A DNA stretch of 64,000 nt from contig NZ_LMIO01000003.1 of NCBI RefSeq assembly GCF_001428745.1, forward strand, positions 620,001 through 684,000, given 5' to 3'. This document shows, in pieces, positions 52,734-61,051 of the stretch. The position numbers and the translations under genes are program-made. The notes beneath the pieces are model-generated. The model searched no databases. It had not been told where the DNA came from and saw only the letters and a list, made by a program, of their open reading frames with translations. Positions within the stretch are counted from its first letter, which is position 1. The number at the start of each line of letters is the position of its first letter. Origin of the DNA: Leifsonia sp. Root227 (GTDB lineage: Bacteria > Actinomycetota > Actinomycetes > Actinomycetales > Microbacteriaceae).

Positions 52734-52739
52734 ACTCTA
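52734..52739 (-). promoter_or_regulatory. -10 box of the leaderless DUF427 gene
   Basis: TAGAGT on the minus strand, 6 nt before the GTG at 52727. It overlaps the first possible start codon of the divergent LON-domain gene. Confidence 0.45.
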
Positions 52740-52762
52740 TGTCAGCGGTGCTTCACTGGGGT

Positions 52763-53374
52763 ATGGCTCCGTCACCGATGTTCCCGCTCGGATCAGTGCT
52801 GTTCCCATTCGTGCCCATCCCCCTGCGGGTGTTCGAGCCGCGGTATCTCACCATGGTCGGGCGATTGCTCGACGAGGACGAGCCGGGGTTCGAGTTCGGC
52901 GTGGTCCTCATCGAGCGCGGACCCGAAGCCGGGGGTGGCGACCAGCGTGCATCGGTCGGGACGATGGCGCGTCTCGTGAGCGCGGCCGCTGGCGCCGACG
53001 ACCTGCTCATCGTCGGTGTGGGGACCAGGCGGTTCACGGTCGATCGCTGGGTCGACGAGAACCCGTATCCTCGGGCCGAGCTCTCGATGCTGCCGGAGCT
53101 GGAGTGGTCCGAGGCGCTCGCACCCCTGCGGGCCGAGGCCGAAGCGGTTGTCCGTCGTGTGATCGCCCGTGTCGCGGAGCCGCAGCCGGATGCCGGCGCC
53201 GAACTGTCGGACGATCCCGTCGCGGCCGCGTGGCAACTGGCAGCGATCGCCCCACTGGGCGAGTACGACAGGTACACCCTGCTGCAGTCGACATCCATGG
53301 GGAGTCTCCTGCGTCAGACGATCGATCTGACCCTCGAGGCCGAAGAACTCTGGTCCGCCGAGTGGGGAAGCTGA
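52763..53374 (+). CDS. LON peptidase substrate-binding domain protein
   Basis: A 203-residue protein made only of the Lon N-terminal (LAN/PUA-like) domain. PMFPLGSVLFPFVPIPLRVFEPRYLTMV is the canonical opening, and EYDRYTLLQSTSMGSLLRQTIDLT the C-terminal helix. There is no AAA or protease domain. Its function is unknown. The start is unsure: ATG 52763 fits the family N-terminus, while ATG 52739 adds eight residues and overlaps the DUF427 promoter. Confidence 0.85.
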   Translation: MAPSPMFPLGSVLFPFVPIPLRVFEPRYLTMVGRLLDEDEPGFEFGVVLIERGPEAGGGDQRASVGTMARLVSAAAGADDLLIVGVGTRRFTVDRWVDENPYPRAELSMLPELEWSEALAPLRAEAEAVVRRVIARVAEPQPDAGAELSDDPVAAAWQLAAIAPLGEYDRYTLLQSTSMGSLLRQTIDLTLEAEELWSAEWGS

Positions 53375-53535
53375 CCACCGTTCACCATCCCTGGTCTTGA
53401 CGTTCGCACCGAGACCGCATCGCTCCCCGCCGGCTCGGATGGATCGGACGTGAATTCGATGTTCGCAGCCCGTCAAGGATCCTCGATCATCGCGGTCCGA
53501 ACGCGCCCGCGGTGTCTTCCTGCCACCATGGACCG

Positions 53536-53871
53536 ATGGACACCGACGTCACCCCATCGAGAACCCTCCGCAGGGCATGGCCCGCCATCTGCATCGTCCT
53601 CGTCAGTTGGCTCCTCCTGGTGCTCGCGCAGGGCATCCCGACAGTGTGTGCTCTGGCGCACCCGTGTCCAGCACCCGACGTCCGCCTGGCGCCCGCCGTC
53701 GTCTCCGGAGCGCTCCTGCTCGTGCCGCTGACGGTCGTGCTCGTCCCAGTGGCCCATCGGCCTCGGAACGCGTGGGTCGTCACGGTCGCGTATGCAGTGC
53801 TGGTGACCCTGGCCGTCGTCGGCCTGGCGACGGTGGCATTCTCCGGAGGGTTCAGCCTCCCGCTCGGCTGA
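53536..53871 (+). CDS. small membrane protein, unknown function
   Basis: A 111-residue protein with three hydrophobic segments (about 15-34, 52-73 and 80-104) and two cysteines in the first outer loop (PTVCALAHPCPAPD) that could form a disulfide. I do not recognise a family. ATG 53536 is chosen for the hydrophilic start MDTDVTPSRTLRR. No clear ribosome site is seen. Confidence 0.6.
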   Translation: MDTDVTPSRTLRRAWPAICIVLVSWLLLVLAQGIPTVCALAHPCPAPDVRLAPAVVSGALLLVPLTVVLVPVAHRPRNAWVVTVAYAVLVTLAVVGLATVAFSGGFSLPLG

Positions 53872-54038
53872 CGCGGGGTGCCTGCTCGATTCACCAGGCG
53901 GCCACAGCTCGTTGAACCGACCGGGCTTTCCGGCACGCGCAAGCCGTCGACGCGCGTCGCATTCCGGCGCCCCCAGACGCGCTGTGGCAGAATTCGACCG
54001 CACCACCCGCACCACCCGCACACCCAGGAGGGCCACCC

Positions 54039-54512
54039 ATGCCGTACACCGTCGACTTCGTCACTGTCTCCACTGTCGGGCTGGAGTCGTCGCCCGTGGC
54101 CGAGGCGCTCGCCGGGTTGCGGGCCAACGAGGCGCGTTACTTCCACAACAAGTACGACCACGATTTCACGGTCGGCTCTGTGGACGAGCCGGGGAAGGCG
54201 GCGGATGCGCTGGCGTGGGTCACGCGCATCCTCAAGGAGGAGCGGGACCTGGTCATCGCATCGCGGGCGTTGGAGGCGACGGCGTTCGAGGTCGAGGGGA
54301 TCCGGATGGCGTACGTGTTCTACGAGTCCGGGCTGTCGATCAACGTGATGTACACGATCGATGATGCCGGCAAGCGGGCGGTCGGGCTCAAGCTGTCGGA
54401 CGGGATGGAGATTCCTACTGAGCTGGCCGACAAGTTCAAGTTCGCGCGGCAGAAGTCGAAGCTGGCGGGGACGATCCGCGGGTCGTTCTTCGTGATCAAG
54501 GGCGAGTACTAG
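54039..54512 (+). CDS. hypothetical protein, 157 residues
   Basis: I do not recognise this protein. It is soluble, with a mixed alpha/beta pattern. Notable stretches are RANEARYFHNKYDHDFTVGS (aromatic and His-rich) and a C-terminal basic block KFKFARQKSKLAGTIRGSFFVIKGEY. AGGAGGG lies 7 nt before the ATG, a strong ribosome site, so it is probably well translated. It stands alone between the small membrane protein and the GNAT gene. Confidence 0.75.
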   Translation: MPYTVDFVTVSTVGLESSPVAEALAGLRANEARYFHNKYDHDFTVGSVDEPGKAADALAWVTRILKEERDLVIASRALEATAFEVEGIRMAYVFYESGLSINVMYTIDDAGKRAVGLKLSDGMEIPTELADKFKFARQKSKLAGTIRGSFFVIKGEY

Positions 54513-54567
54513 AGGGCGGCGCGCCAGCTCACCCGCCCGATCGTCCGTGAATGTCCGTGGTGGCCGG

Positions 54568-54573
54568 TAGCGT
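54568..54573 (+). promoter_or_regulatory. -10 box of the leaderless GNAT gene
   Basis: TAGCGT ends 6 nt before ATG 54580. Confidence 0.45.
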
Positions 54574-54579
54574 CTTCCC

Positions 54580-55146
54580 ATGTCCATCGATGTGCTTCCC
54601 GCAACCGGCCACTGGGACGATTTCGCCACCTTCATGGTGCCGCGCAAGCCGGGCGGCGGCGGGTGCGTGTGCATGTCGTACCGGGATGCGCGGCTCGGGA
54701 TGCCGGAACGCATCGAATACATGCGCTCGGAGTGCTCGGCGGAACCTGGGCCCGGTGTGCTCGCCTACCTCGATGGCGAGGTGGCGGGCTGGTGCTCCGT
54801 GGCGCCGAAATCGACGTACCGGCGGCTGATGAACTCGCGGACCATTCCGCACCTCGACGAGGAACGCGACCCGTGGTCGATCGTGTGTTTCGTGGTGCGT
54901 GGCGGCTTCCGCAAGCGCGGGCTGATGCACGACCTGCTGGACGGCGCGGTGGAACACGCGCGCGTATCCGGGGCCGCGCTGGTGGAAGGGTATCCGGTGG
55001 ACACCGGGGGAGAGAGGGTGGATGTGATCAGCGGCTACGTGGGAACGGTGGCCCTGTTCGAGAAGCACGGGTTCTCCCGCGTGCAGGCGACGGATGCGCA
55101 CTCTGGCGCGACGCAGCGCTGGGTGATGCGGCGAGAGCTGGGCTGA
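54580..55146 (+). CDS. GNAT family N-acetyltransferase
   Basis: A 188-residue GNAT protein. The acetyl-CoA loop is VRGGFRKRGLMHDLL (R/Q-x-x-G-x-G/A type) and FEKHGFSRV ends the fold. Two near cysteines (GCVCMSYRD) lie in the N-terminal part, a pattern I have seen in related actinobacterial GNATs. The substrate is unknown. The start appears leaderless and a hairpin terminator follows at 55149. Confidence 0.85.
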   Translation: MSIDVLPATGHWDDFATFMVPRKPGGGGCVCMSYRDARLGMPERIEYMRSECSAEPGPGVLAYLDGEVAGWCSVAPKSTYRRLMNSRTIPHLDEERDPWSIVCFVVRGGFRKRGLMHDLLDGAVEHARVSGAALVEGYPVDTGGERVDVISGYVGTVALFEKHGFSRVQATDAHSGATQRWVMRRELG

Positions 55147-55148
55147 GC

Positions 55149-55170
55149 GGCGCCGGCACTGGCCGGCGCC
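55149..55170. terminator. hairpin terminator between GNAT and FAD oxidase genes
   Basis: GGCGCCGGC (55149-55157) pairs exactly with GCCGGCGCC (55162-55170) around a 4-nt loop, between convergent genes. No T-run. Confidence 0.7.
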
Positions 55171-55208
55171 AGCTCCTCGCTGCCGGGTTCAGCCGGTCTC
55201 CGCCGACG

Positions 55209-56327
55209 TCAGACGCGCGCGTCCACGTCTGACAGGAACCCGGCGGACGGCGCCGCGGCCTCCCCGGTGATCACCGCGGCGAGACGATCGCCCACCAGCG
55301 GCCCCATCGTCAGGCCGGCTGCGCCGAACCCCGCGTTCACGTACACGCCGTCCAGGCCGTGCAGTGCACCGACCGTCGGCAGCTCGCCGTCGGGGAGCGG
55401 GCGAAGGCCGACGCGGGTCTCGATGAGGGTCGCGTCCGCGAGGCCCGGGGCGACCGACAGCGCATTGTCCAGAATCTGGCGCTGCCCGTCCGCCGTCACC
55501 CGCGGGTCGAAGCCGGAGCCGGTCTCGCGGGTCGCGCCGACCACCACGCGCGAGTCGTCGAACGCCACCAGATAGTGGCTGGAGACGGGATGCACCGACG
55601 GCCAGAAGCGCGTCTCCGCCGTGCCAACGCGCAGGTGCGTGATCTGCCCGCGCTGCGGCTCCACCGGGATGCGGCGGCCGAGCGGTTCCAGCATGCGGTT
55701 GGTCCACGCGCCGGTCGCGACCACCACCGTGTCGGCCTCGAGGGTGTTCCCGGCGGTCTCGACCGCCCAGCCGCCCCCGTTCACCTCGGCGATGGAGGCG
55801 ATTCCCTCCACGATGGTCGCCCCCAGGGTCCGCGCCCCGGCGAGCAGCGCGGTCCGCAGGGTGCGCCCGTCGACGCGGGCGCCGCCGGAGATGTGCAGCG
55901 CGTCGAACCCCTCGCCGAGCGGCGGGAACAGCTCGCGCGCGCGACTGTTCTGGATGCGCGACACCTGGCCGGCCGATCGTGCACCGCCGAGACGGCCGGT
56001 GACCCGCGCCTCCACCTCGTCCAGCACCCCCGATTCGCGGTTGACCACCAGCGCGCCCGCCCTGCGGTAGCCGATGTCGTGCACGTCCACGGCGGCGAGC
56101 TGCGCGATGAGCTCGTCGTAGTGGTCGGCGCCCGCCGCGTACAGGTCGTAGAACTCGCCGGTGACGACCGAGCTCCACGGCTGGATGATCCCGGCACCCG
56201 CGGCGGTCGCCTGGCCGTCGAAGCCCGCCTCGACCATGGTCACCGTCACGCCACGCCTGGCGACGGAGAACGCGGTGGCCGCGCCGGCGATCCCGGTTCC
56301 GATGACGATGGCGGTGGTGGCTGGCAT
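55209..56327 (-). CDS. FAD-dependent amine/amino-acid oxidase (DAO family)
   Basis: A 372-residue flavoenzyme of the DadA / glycine oxidase / sarcosine oxidase group. FAD binding is VIGTGIAGAATAFSVARRG near the N-terminus; GAGIIQPW, GARVDGRTLRTALL and VVVATGAWTNRML follow, and the C-terminal GLRPLPDGELPTVG and VNAGFGAAGLTMGP close the FAD site. It oxidises an amine, imino acid or D-amino acid. GAGGGAG lies upstream of ATG 56327. It is transcribed with, and downstream of, the XRE-cupin regulator; the importer operon is divergent. Confidence 0.87.
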   Translation of the reverse strand: MPATTAIVIGTGIAGAATAFSVARRGVTVTMVEAGFDGQATAAGAGIIQPWSSVVTGEFYDLYAAGADHYDELIAQLAAVDVHDIGYRRAGALVVNRESGVLDEVEARVTGRLGGARSAGQVSRIQNSRARELFPPLGEGFDALHISGGARVDGRTLRTALLAGARTLGATIVEGIASIAEVNGGGWAVETAGNTLEADTVVVATGAWTNRMLEPLGRRIPVEPQRGQITHLRVGTAETRFWPSVHPVSSHYLVAFDDSRVVVGATRETGSGFDPRVTADGQRQILDNALSVAPGLADATLIETRVGLRPLPDGELPTVGALHGLDGVYVNAGFGAAGLTMGPLVGDRLAAVITGEAAAPSAGFLSDVDARV

Positions 56328-56429
56328 GGTGCTCCCTCGGTTCCTGCGCCGGGTCACGGCGCGTGGGCGTTGACGACCCGGCGGCATGGTCGGGCGCGGG
56401 TCGGATGCTCGTCGGTGTCGAGCGGTGGG

Positions 56430-57107
56430 TCAGGATTCGTGGTGCTGGGCGGTGGCCGTCGTGTTGGTGGTGAGCCACAGTGCCTCGACCGGCTGATCCG
56501 TGCGATTGGCGATCGAGTGAGGCGTCTGCGACGAGAAGTGGATGGCTTCGCCCGGCTGCAGTTCGACCTCGTCGTCGCGTAGACGCAGCCACAGCGTCCC
56601 GGAGACGACGTATGCCACCTCCTCGCCGTCGTGCACGGCGAGGGGCGCGATGGTCGCCGTGGGCTGCACGCGGAAGAACATCGGGTTGAGGACGCCGTGG
56701 GCGACGTCGGCGGCGAACGGGAAGTACTCGCGCTCGCCCACGACGGTGCGCGTCGTCGCGTGCTGCGGACCGCGCCACACTCCGTACTCGGCTTTCGGCT
56801 GCACAGGAGCGGCCCCGGCGTTGAGCACGTCGCTCGGGTCGATCTTCAGCGCGTGCGCGATGGAGAACAGCGAGGTCAGGGAGAGCGAGCATTCGCCGCG
56901 TTCGACCAGGGACAGGAAGCTCGGCGACAGCCCGGACGCGGCGGCCAGGTCGCGCAGGGAGAACTTGGCTTCCCGGCGGAATTCCCGCAACCGCGCACCG
57001 ACCGCGACCAGCGACGACGCGAATCGGTCGTCTCCCGCGGCGTCGTCAGCGGACAGCGCGAAGTGGGAGTCGGCGGTGGAGACCGCTGCGGCGGCGTCGG
57101 TCGTCAC
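56430..57107 (-). CDS. XRE-cupin transcriptional regulator
   Basis: A 225-residue regulator. The N-terminal HTH_3 domain (about 40-90) has FSLRDLAAASGLSPSFLSLVERGECSLSLTSLFSIAHAL. The C-terminal cupin (about 145-215) has HDGEEVAYVVSGTLWLRL and LQPGEAIHFSSQTPHSIAN. Such regulators often control amine or amino-acid catabolism (PuuR type). GTG 57107 has AAGGT 8 nt upstream. It sits between the FAD oxidase and the divergent importer and probably controls both through the palindromes at 57208-57281. Confidence 0.87.
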   Translation of the reverse strand: MTTDAAAAVSTADSHFALSADDAAGDDRFASSLVAVGARLREFRREAKFSLRDLAAASGLSPSFLSLVERGECSLSLTSLFSIAHALKIDPSDVLNAGAAPVQPKAEYGVWRGPQHATTRTVVGEREYFPFAADVAHGVLNPMFFRVQPTATIAPLAVHDGEEVAYVVSGTLWLRLRDDEVELQPGEAIHFSSQTPHSIANRTDQPVEALWLTTNTTATAQHHES

Positions 57108-57207
57108 GGTGGCACCTTCTTTCGGCGGGTCGCGGACGGCTCTATTCAACCGGAATTCGATCGGATCGCCGCGTTGTCGGAATGAGCATATTCTGCACAC
57201 TGCCCGT

Positions 57208-57281
57208 CGTCAATACTGCACAGCATGGGCGTCAGGTTCCAATTTTACGGGCCTGTAAAAGAAGCATGTCCAGTATTGACG
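57208..57281. promoter_or_regulatory. divergent control region with two inverted repeats
   Basis: CGTCAATACTG (57208-57218) and CAGTATTGACG (57271-57281) are perfectly complementary, with centres 63 bp apart, about six helical turns. Between them TTTTACGGGCCTGTAAAA (57243-57260) is an 18-bp palindrome with one mismatched pair. The region is AT-rich for this genome. These are the likely binding sites of the XRE-cupin regulator. Confidence 0.65.
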
Positions 57282-57355
57282 CACAATCGTGTATCCCGTT
57301 ACTGTCCATACAACCTCATCCGCCATTCCACCCCGGTTCCGGAAGGACGAAACGC

Positions 57356-58324
57356 ATGGACCTGCGCATCCTCGGCGTCTTCATCGCGCGGAGACTCCTC
57401 GGCCTGGTCGTGCTGCTGCTGATCATCTCGTTGCTCGTCTTCTCGCTGATCTACCTGGCGCCGGGCAACCTGGTGGACGTCCTCCTCGGCCTCGGTGAGA
57501 AGTCGCCGGAGGTCGTCGCGGCGATCCGGCAGCAGTACCACCTGGACGAGCCGTTCATCGTCCAGTACCTGATCTGGCTCGGGAACGCCTCTCACTTCGA
57601 CTTCGGCCGGTCGATCATGCTCAACCAGCCGGTGACCACCGCCATCGCCTCCCGGATGTCCGTCACGCTCTTCCTTGCCGTCTACGGCTTCCTCGTCGCC
57701 GCGGTCGCCGGGCTGGTGCTCGGCACGGCCGCCGCCGTCAAGCGCGGCACCGCGACCGACCGCGGCGCCGTCGGCCTCGCCATCTTCGGCGTGAGCGCCC
57801 CGACCTTCGCCACCGGCCTCATCCTGCTGTGGGTGTTCGCCATCCAGCTGGGCTGGTTCCCCGTGATCGGCGCGGGGGACGCCGACTTCGGCGACCGGTT
57901 CTGGCACCTCACCCTCCCCGCCCTCGCCCTCGGGATCACGGGGACCGCGTTGATGACGAAGATGACGAGGGCGGCGCTGATCGACAGCCTCGAGCAGGAC
58001 TACATCAACTTCGCCCGCAGCAGAGGAGTCGGGGCGGTGCGCATCCTGTTCGTGTACGGGCTGCGGAACTCGCTCATCCCGATCGTCACCGCCGCCGGCC
58101 TCGTGATCGCCACGACGCTGACCGGCTCCGTCCTCATAGAGCAGACCTTCAGCCTGCAGGGCATCGGCTCACTCCTCATCTCGTCGATCAACAACAAGGA
58201 CATTCCCGTGGTGCAGGGCACGACCATGCTGATCGCGGTCCTCGTCGTCCTGGTCAACCTCATCGTCGACCTCAGCTACTTCGTGATAGATCCGCGCACC
58301 AGGATGAAGGGGGCGATCGCGTGA
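57356..58324 (+). CDS. dipeptide/oligopeptide-type ABC permease 1
   Basis: A 322-residue DppB/OppB-type permease: N-terminal helix with RRLLGLVVLLLIISLLVFSLIYLAPG, then the five-helix core with the EAA loop EQDYINFARSRGV. PTFATGLILLWVFA and LIEQTFSLQGIG are family phrases. ATG 57356 has GGAAGGA upstream. It is first of a six-gene run and is preceded by the palindromic control region. Confidence 0.88.
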   Translation: MDLRILGVFIARRLLGLVVLLLIISLLVFSLIYLAPGNLVDVLLGLGEKSPEVVAAIRQQYHLDEPFIVQYLIWLGNASHFDFGRSIMLNQPVTTAIASRMSVTLFLAVYGFLVAAVAGLVLGTAAAVKRGTATDRGAVGLAIFGVSAPTFATGLILLWVFAIQLGWFPVIGAGDADFGDRFWHLTLPALALGITGTALMTKMTRAALIDSLEQDYINFARSRGVGAVRILFVYGLRNSLIPIVTAAGLVIATTLTGSVLIEQTFSLQGIGSLLISSINNKDIPVVQGTTMLIAVLVVLVNLIVDLSYFVIDPRTRMKGAIA

Positions 58325-59184
58325 GCGCCGTCGTCGCAACACCGGAGCCGCTGGTCAGGACGCGCACAGGCAAGCGCTCAGTGCTCGTCGGGTTCTCCTG
58401 GGTCATCGTCGGGCTCGTCGTGGTCTGCGCGGTGTTCGGCCAGTTCATCGCGCCGTATCCGGCCGGTGCTCAAAACCTCACGGACACGCTGGCCGGGCCG
58501 TCGCTGTCGCACCTGCTCGGCACAGACGACCTGGGCCGGGATGTGTTCTCCCGCATCATCGTCGGCGCCCGCTCTGCTCTGATGGGCCCGACGGTGATCG
58601 CCATCGGCGCGATGCTGATCGGCACGCTCCTCGGTCTCACCGCCGGCTACCGGGGCGGCTGGTACCAGACCCTGGTGATGCGCTGGGTGGACCTGATGTT
58701 CGCCGTTCCGCAGTTGCTGATCGCGATCGTCGTCGTCGGCGTGCTGCAGGGCACGTACTGGGAGGCCGTTCTCGTCCTCATCGTGCTCACCGCTCCGGCG
58801 GACACCCGGCTCCTGCGCGGCGCGACCGTCGCGCAGCGCAACCTTCCGTACGTGGAGGCGTTGCGGGTCGTCGGCGTCCCGTCGAGGCGCATCCTGGTCG
58901 GCCACGTCTGGCCGACCCTGATGCCGCTCACGGTCGCACAGACGTTCCTCAATTTCGCGACCAGCATCGTCACGCTCGCCTCGCTGTCCTTCCTCGGCCT
59001 CGGCGTCGCGCCTGGTGCCGCCGACTGGGGCAGGATGCTCGCCGAAGGCCGCGACCTCGTCGCGATGAACCCGTGGGCGGCGGTCGGGCCGGGACTCGCC
59101 ATCGCCCTGACCGCGGCGAGCATGAACATCGTCGGCGACTGGCTGCTGGAGCGACTGGGCGCCAGAGGGAAGGCACGCGCATGA
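58321..59184 (+). CDS. dipeptide/oligopeptide-type ABC permease 2
   Basis: A 287-residue DppC/OppC-type permease. HLLGTDDLGRDVFSRIIVGARSAL is the diagnostic N-terminal loop, and YVEALRVVGVPSRRILVGHVWP the EAA loop. It ends with SMNIVGDWLLERL. GTG 58321 overlaps permease 1 by 4 bp, and its stop overlaps the ATPase ATG. The pair forms the translocation channel. Confidence 0.9.
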   Translation: MSAVVATPEPLVRTRTGKRSVLVGFSWVIVGLVVVCAVFGQFIAPYPAGAQNLTDTLAGPSLSHLLGTDDLGRDVFSRIIVGARSALMGPTVIAIGAMLIGTLLGLTAGYRGGWYQTLVMRWVDLMFAVPQLLIAIVVVGVLQGTYWEAVLVLIVLTAPADTRLLRGATVAQRNLPYVEALRVVGVPSRRILVGHVWPTLMPLTVAQTFLNFATSIVTLASLSFLGLGVAPGAADWGRMLAEGRDLVAMNPWAAVGPGLAIALTAASMNIVGDWLLERLGARGKARA

Positions 59185-61016
59185 GCATCCCCACCGAAAC
59201 GCTTCTGACGGTGTCCGGCCTCCGGGTCACCGCCGCCGTCGACGGCGAGCTGCGTCCCCTGGTGGCCGGCGTCGACCTCAGCGTGTCCGCCGGCGAGACG
59301 GTCGCCATCGTCGGCGAGTCCGGCTCGGGCAAGTCGATGACGGCGCGCGCCCTGATGGGGCTGCTGCCCGCAGGCGTCACGGTCGACGGCAGCGTGCGCT
59401 ACCGCGGAGACGAGCTGCTGCCCGGCAGCAGAGGGCGCCGGCTGCACGAAGACTTCGCGATGATCTTCCAGGACCCGTTCACGATGCTGAACCCGTTGCT
59501 GCCGAGCGGCAGACACATCAGCGAGACGCTCCGAGACGGCCGTGGTCGGCGGCTCCGCGGAGCCGCGGCGCGTGCCGTTGAGATCGAGCGTCTCGCCGAG
59601 GTGGGCATCCACGATCCCAGCGTGGCCACCCGCTACCCGTTCGAGCTGTCCGGCGGAATGCGGCAGCGCGTCGGGATCGCCGCCACGCTCGCCTCCAATC
59701 CCACGCTGCTCATCGCCGACGAGGTCACCACCGCCCTCGACGTGACGACGCAGGCGGAGATCCTGCAGCTGCTCAGGAGCGTCCAGCGTGCGAGGAACGT
59801 CGGCATGATCCTGATTACGCACGATCTCAGCGTCGCGTTCTCGATGGCCGACCGCGTCTACGTGCTGTACGCCGGCCAGCTGCTTGAGCAGGCGCCGAGC
59901 GCGCGGATGCTGGCCGAGCCGCTGCACCCGTACACCAGGGGCCTGCTCGAGTCCGACCCTCCGCTCGACCACCGGGCGGCGTCGCTGTACTCGATGCCAG
60001 GGTCGGTCCCGCAGGCCGCTTCCGTGCTGCACCGCTGCCCGTTCGCCGACCGGTGCGCGTGGGTGACCGACGACTGCCGTGCCGGCGCGACGCCGCTGCG
60101 CGAGGTCGGCGGGGAGACCGGGAGGCTCTCGGCGTGCATCCGGATCGAGGAGATCCGCCCGCAGGTCGCTGCGGCGTCCGCGCCTGCGAGCGTCAGCACG
60201 GCGACGGCGGTGGATGCGGGGACGGACGGAGAGGGCTCCGACGCGTTCCTCTCCGTCGTCGGCCTCCGCAAGGAGTTCACCCGTGGCGGCCGGACCGTCG
60301 TCGCCCTCGACGGTGTCTCCATCGAGGTCGCTGCCGGTGAGAGCGTCGGCATCGTCGGCGAGTCCGGGTCGGGAAAGACCACGCTCGGCAGGAGCATCGT
60401 CGGCCTGGAGACGCCGAGCGACGGCAGCATCCGGATCGGCGGCGTCGACGCCTCCGACTACGAGTCCCTCGGGCACGGACAGGTCGCCCAGCTGCGCTCT
60501 GCCGTGCAGATGGCATTCCAGGACCCGTTCTCCACGCTCAGCCCGGCGCGCTCGATCGGCTCCGTGCTGCGCGAGGCTTTGCGGCTCGACGACCCCCGCG
60601 CCTCGACGGCGGATGTCGCCGAGCTGCTCGCCCTCGTCGGCCTCCCTGCGTCGTATGCGCGCCGCAAGCCGGCGTCGCTGTCGGGCGGGGAGCGCCAACG
60701 CGTCGCCCTGGCCCGCGCGCTCGCGCGCAAACCGCGCCTGATCGTCTGCGACGAGATCGTCTCTGCGCTCGACGTCTCCGTGCAGGCGCAGATCCTGAAT
60801 CTGCTGAACCGGCTGCGCGCCGAGCTCGGCGTCGGCTATGTGTTCATCACCCACGACCTCGCCGTCGTGCGCCAGATCACCGACCGCGTCTACGTGCTCC
60901 ACCGCGGTCGCCTGGTCGAGCATGGGCCGACCGGCTCCGTGCTCGACGAACCACGAGAGGAGTACACCCGTTCGCTCGTGGCCTCTGTGCCGCAGAACGC
61001 GATCGCACTGCCGTAA
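59181..61016 (+). CDS. fused double ATPase of the peptide-type importer (DppD-DppF)
   Basis: A 611-residue protein with two complete nucleotide-binding domains. Domain 1: Walker A GESGSGKSMT, signature LSGGMRQR, Walker B LLIADEVTTALDV. A DppD-type linker with HRCPFADRCAW and DDCRAG holds the cysteines of a possible Fe-S site. Domain 2 (from about 355): GESGSGKTTLGR, LSGGERQR, LIVCDEIVSALDV. Both Walker B motifs have V or I where P is commonest. Fusion of the two ATPases into one chain is common in actinomycetes. The ATG overlaps the permease 2 stop. Confidence 0.9.
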   Translation: MSIPTETLLTVSGLRVTAAVDGELRPLVAGVDLSVSAGETVAIVGESGSGKSMTARALMGLLPAGVTVDGSVRYRGDELLPGSRGRRLHEDFAMIFQDPFTMLNPLLPSGRHISETLRDGRGRRLRGAAARAVEIERLAEVGIHDPSVATRYPFELSGGMRQRVGIAATLASNPTLLIADEVTTALDVTTQAEILQLLRSVQRARNVGMILITHDLSVAFSMADRVYVLYAGQLLEQAPSARMLAEPLHPYTRGLLESDPPLDHRAASLYSMPGSVPQAASVLHRCPFADRCAWVTDDCRAGATPLREVGGETGRLSACIRIEEIRPQVAAASAPASVSTATAVDAGTDGEGSDAFLSVVGLRKEFTRGGRTVVALDGVSIEVAAGESVGIVGESGSGKTTLGRSIVGLETPSDGSIRIGGVDASDYESLGHGQVAQLRSAVQMAFQDPFSTLSPARSIGSVLREALRLDDPRASTADVAELLALVGLPASYARRKPASLSGGERQRVALARALARKPRLIVCDEIVSALDVSVQAQILNLLNRLRAELGVGYVFITHDLAVVRQITDRVYVLHRGRLVEHGPTGSVLDEPREEYTRSLVASVPQNAIALP

Positions 61017-61051
61017 CCCGCATCATCAACCCTCGAGAAAGTGAACGTCGC

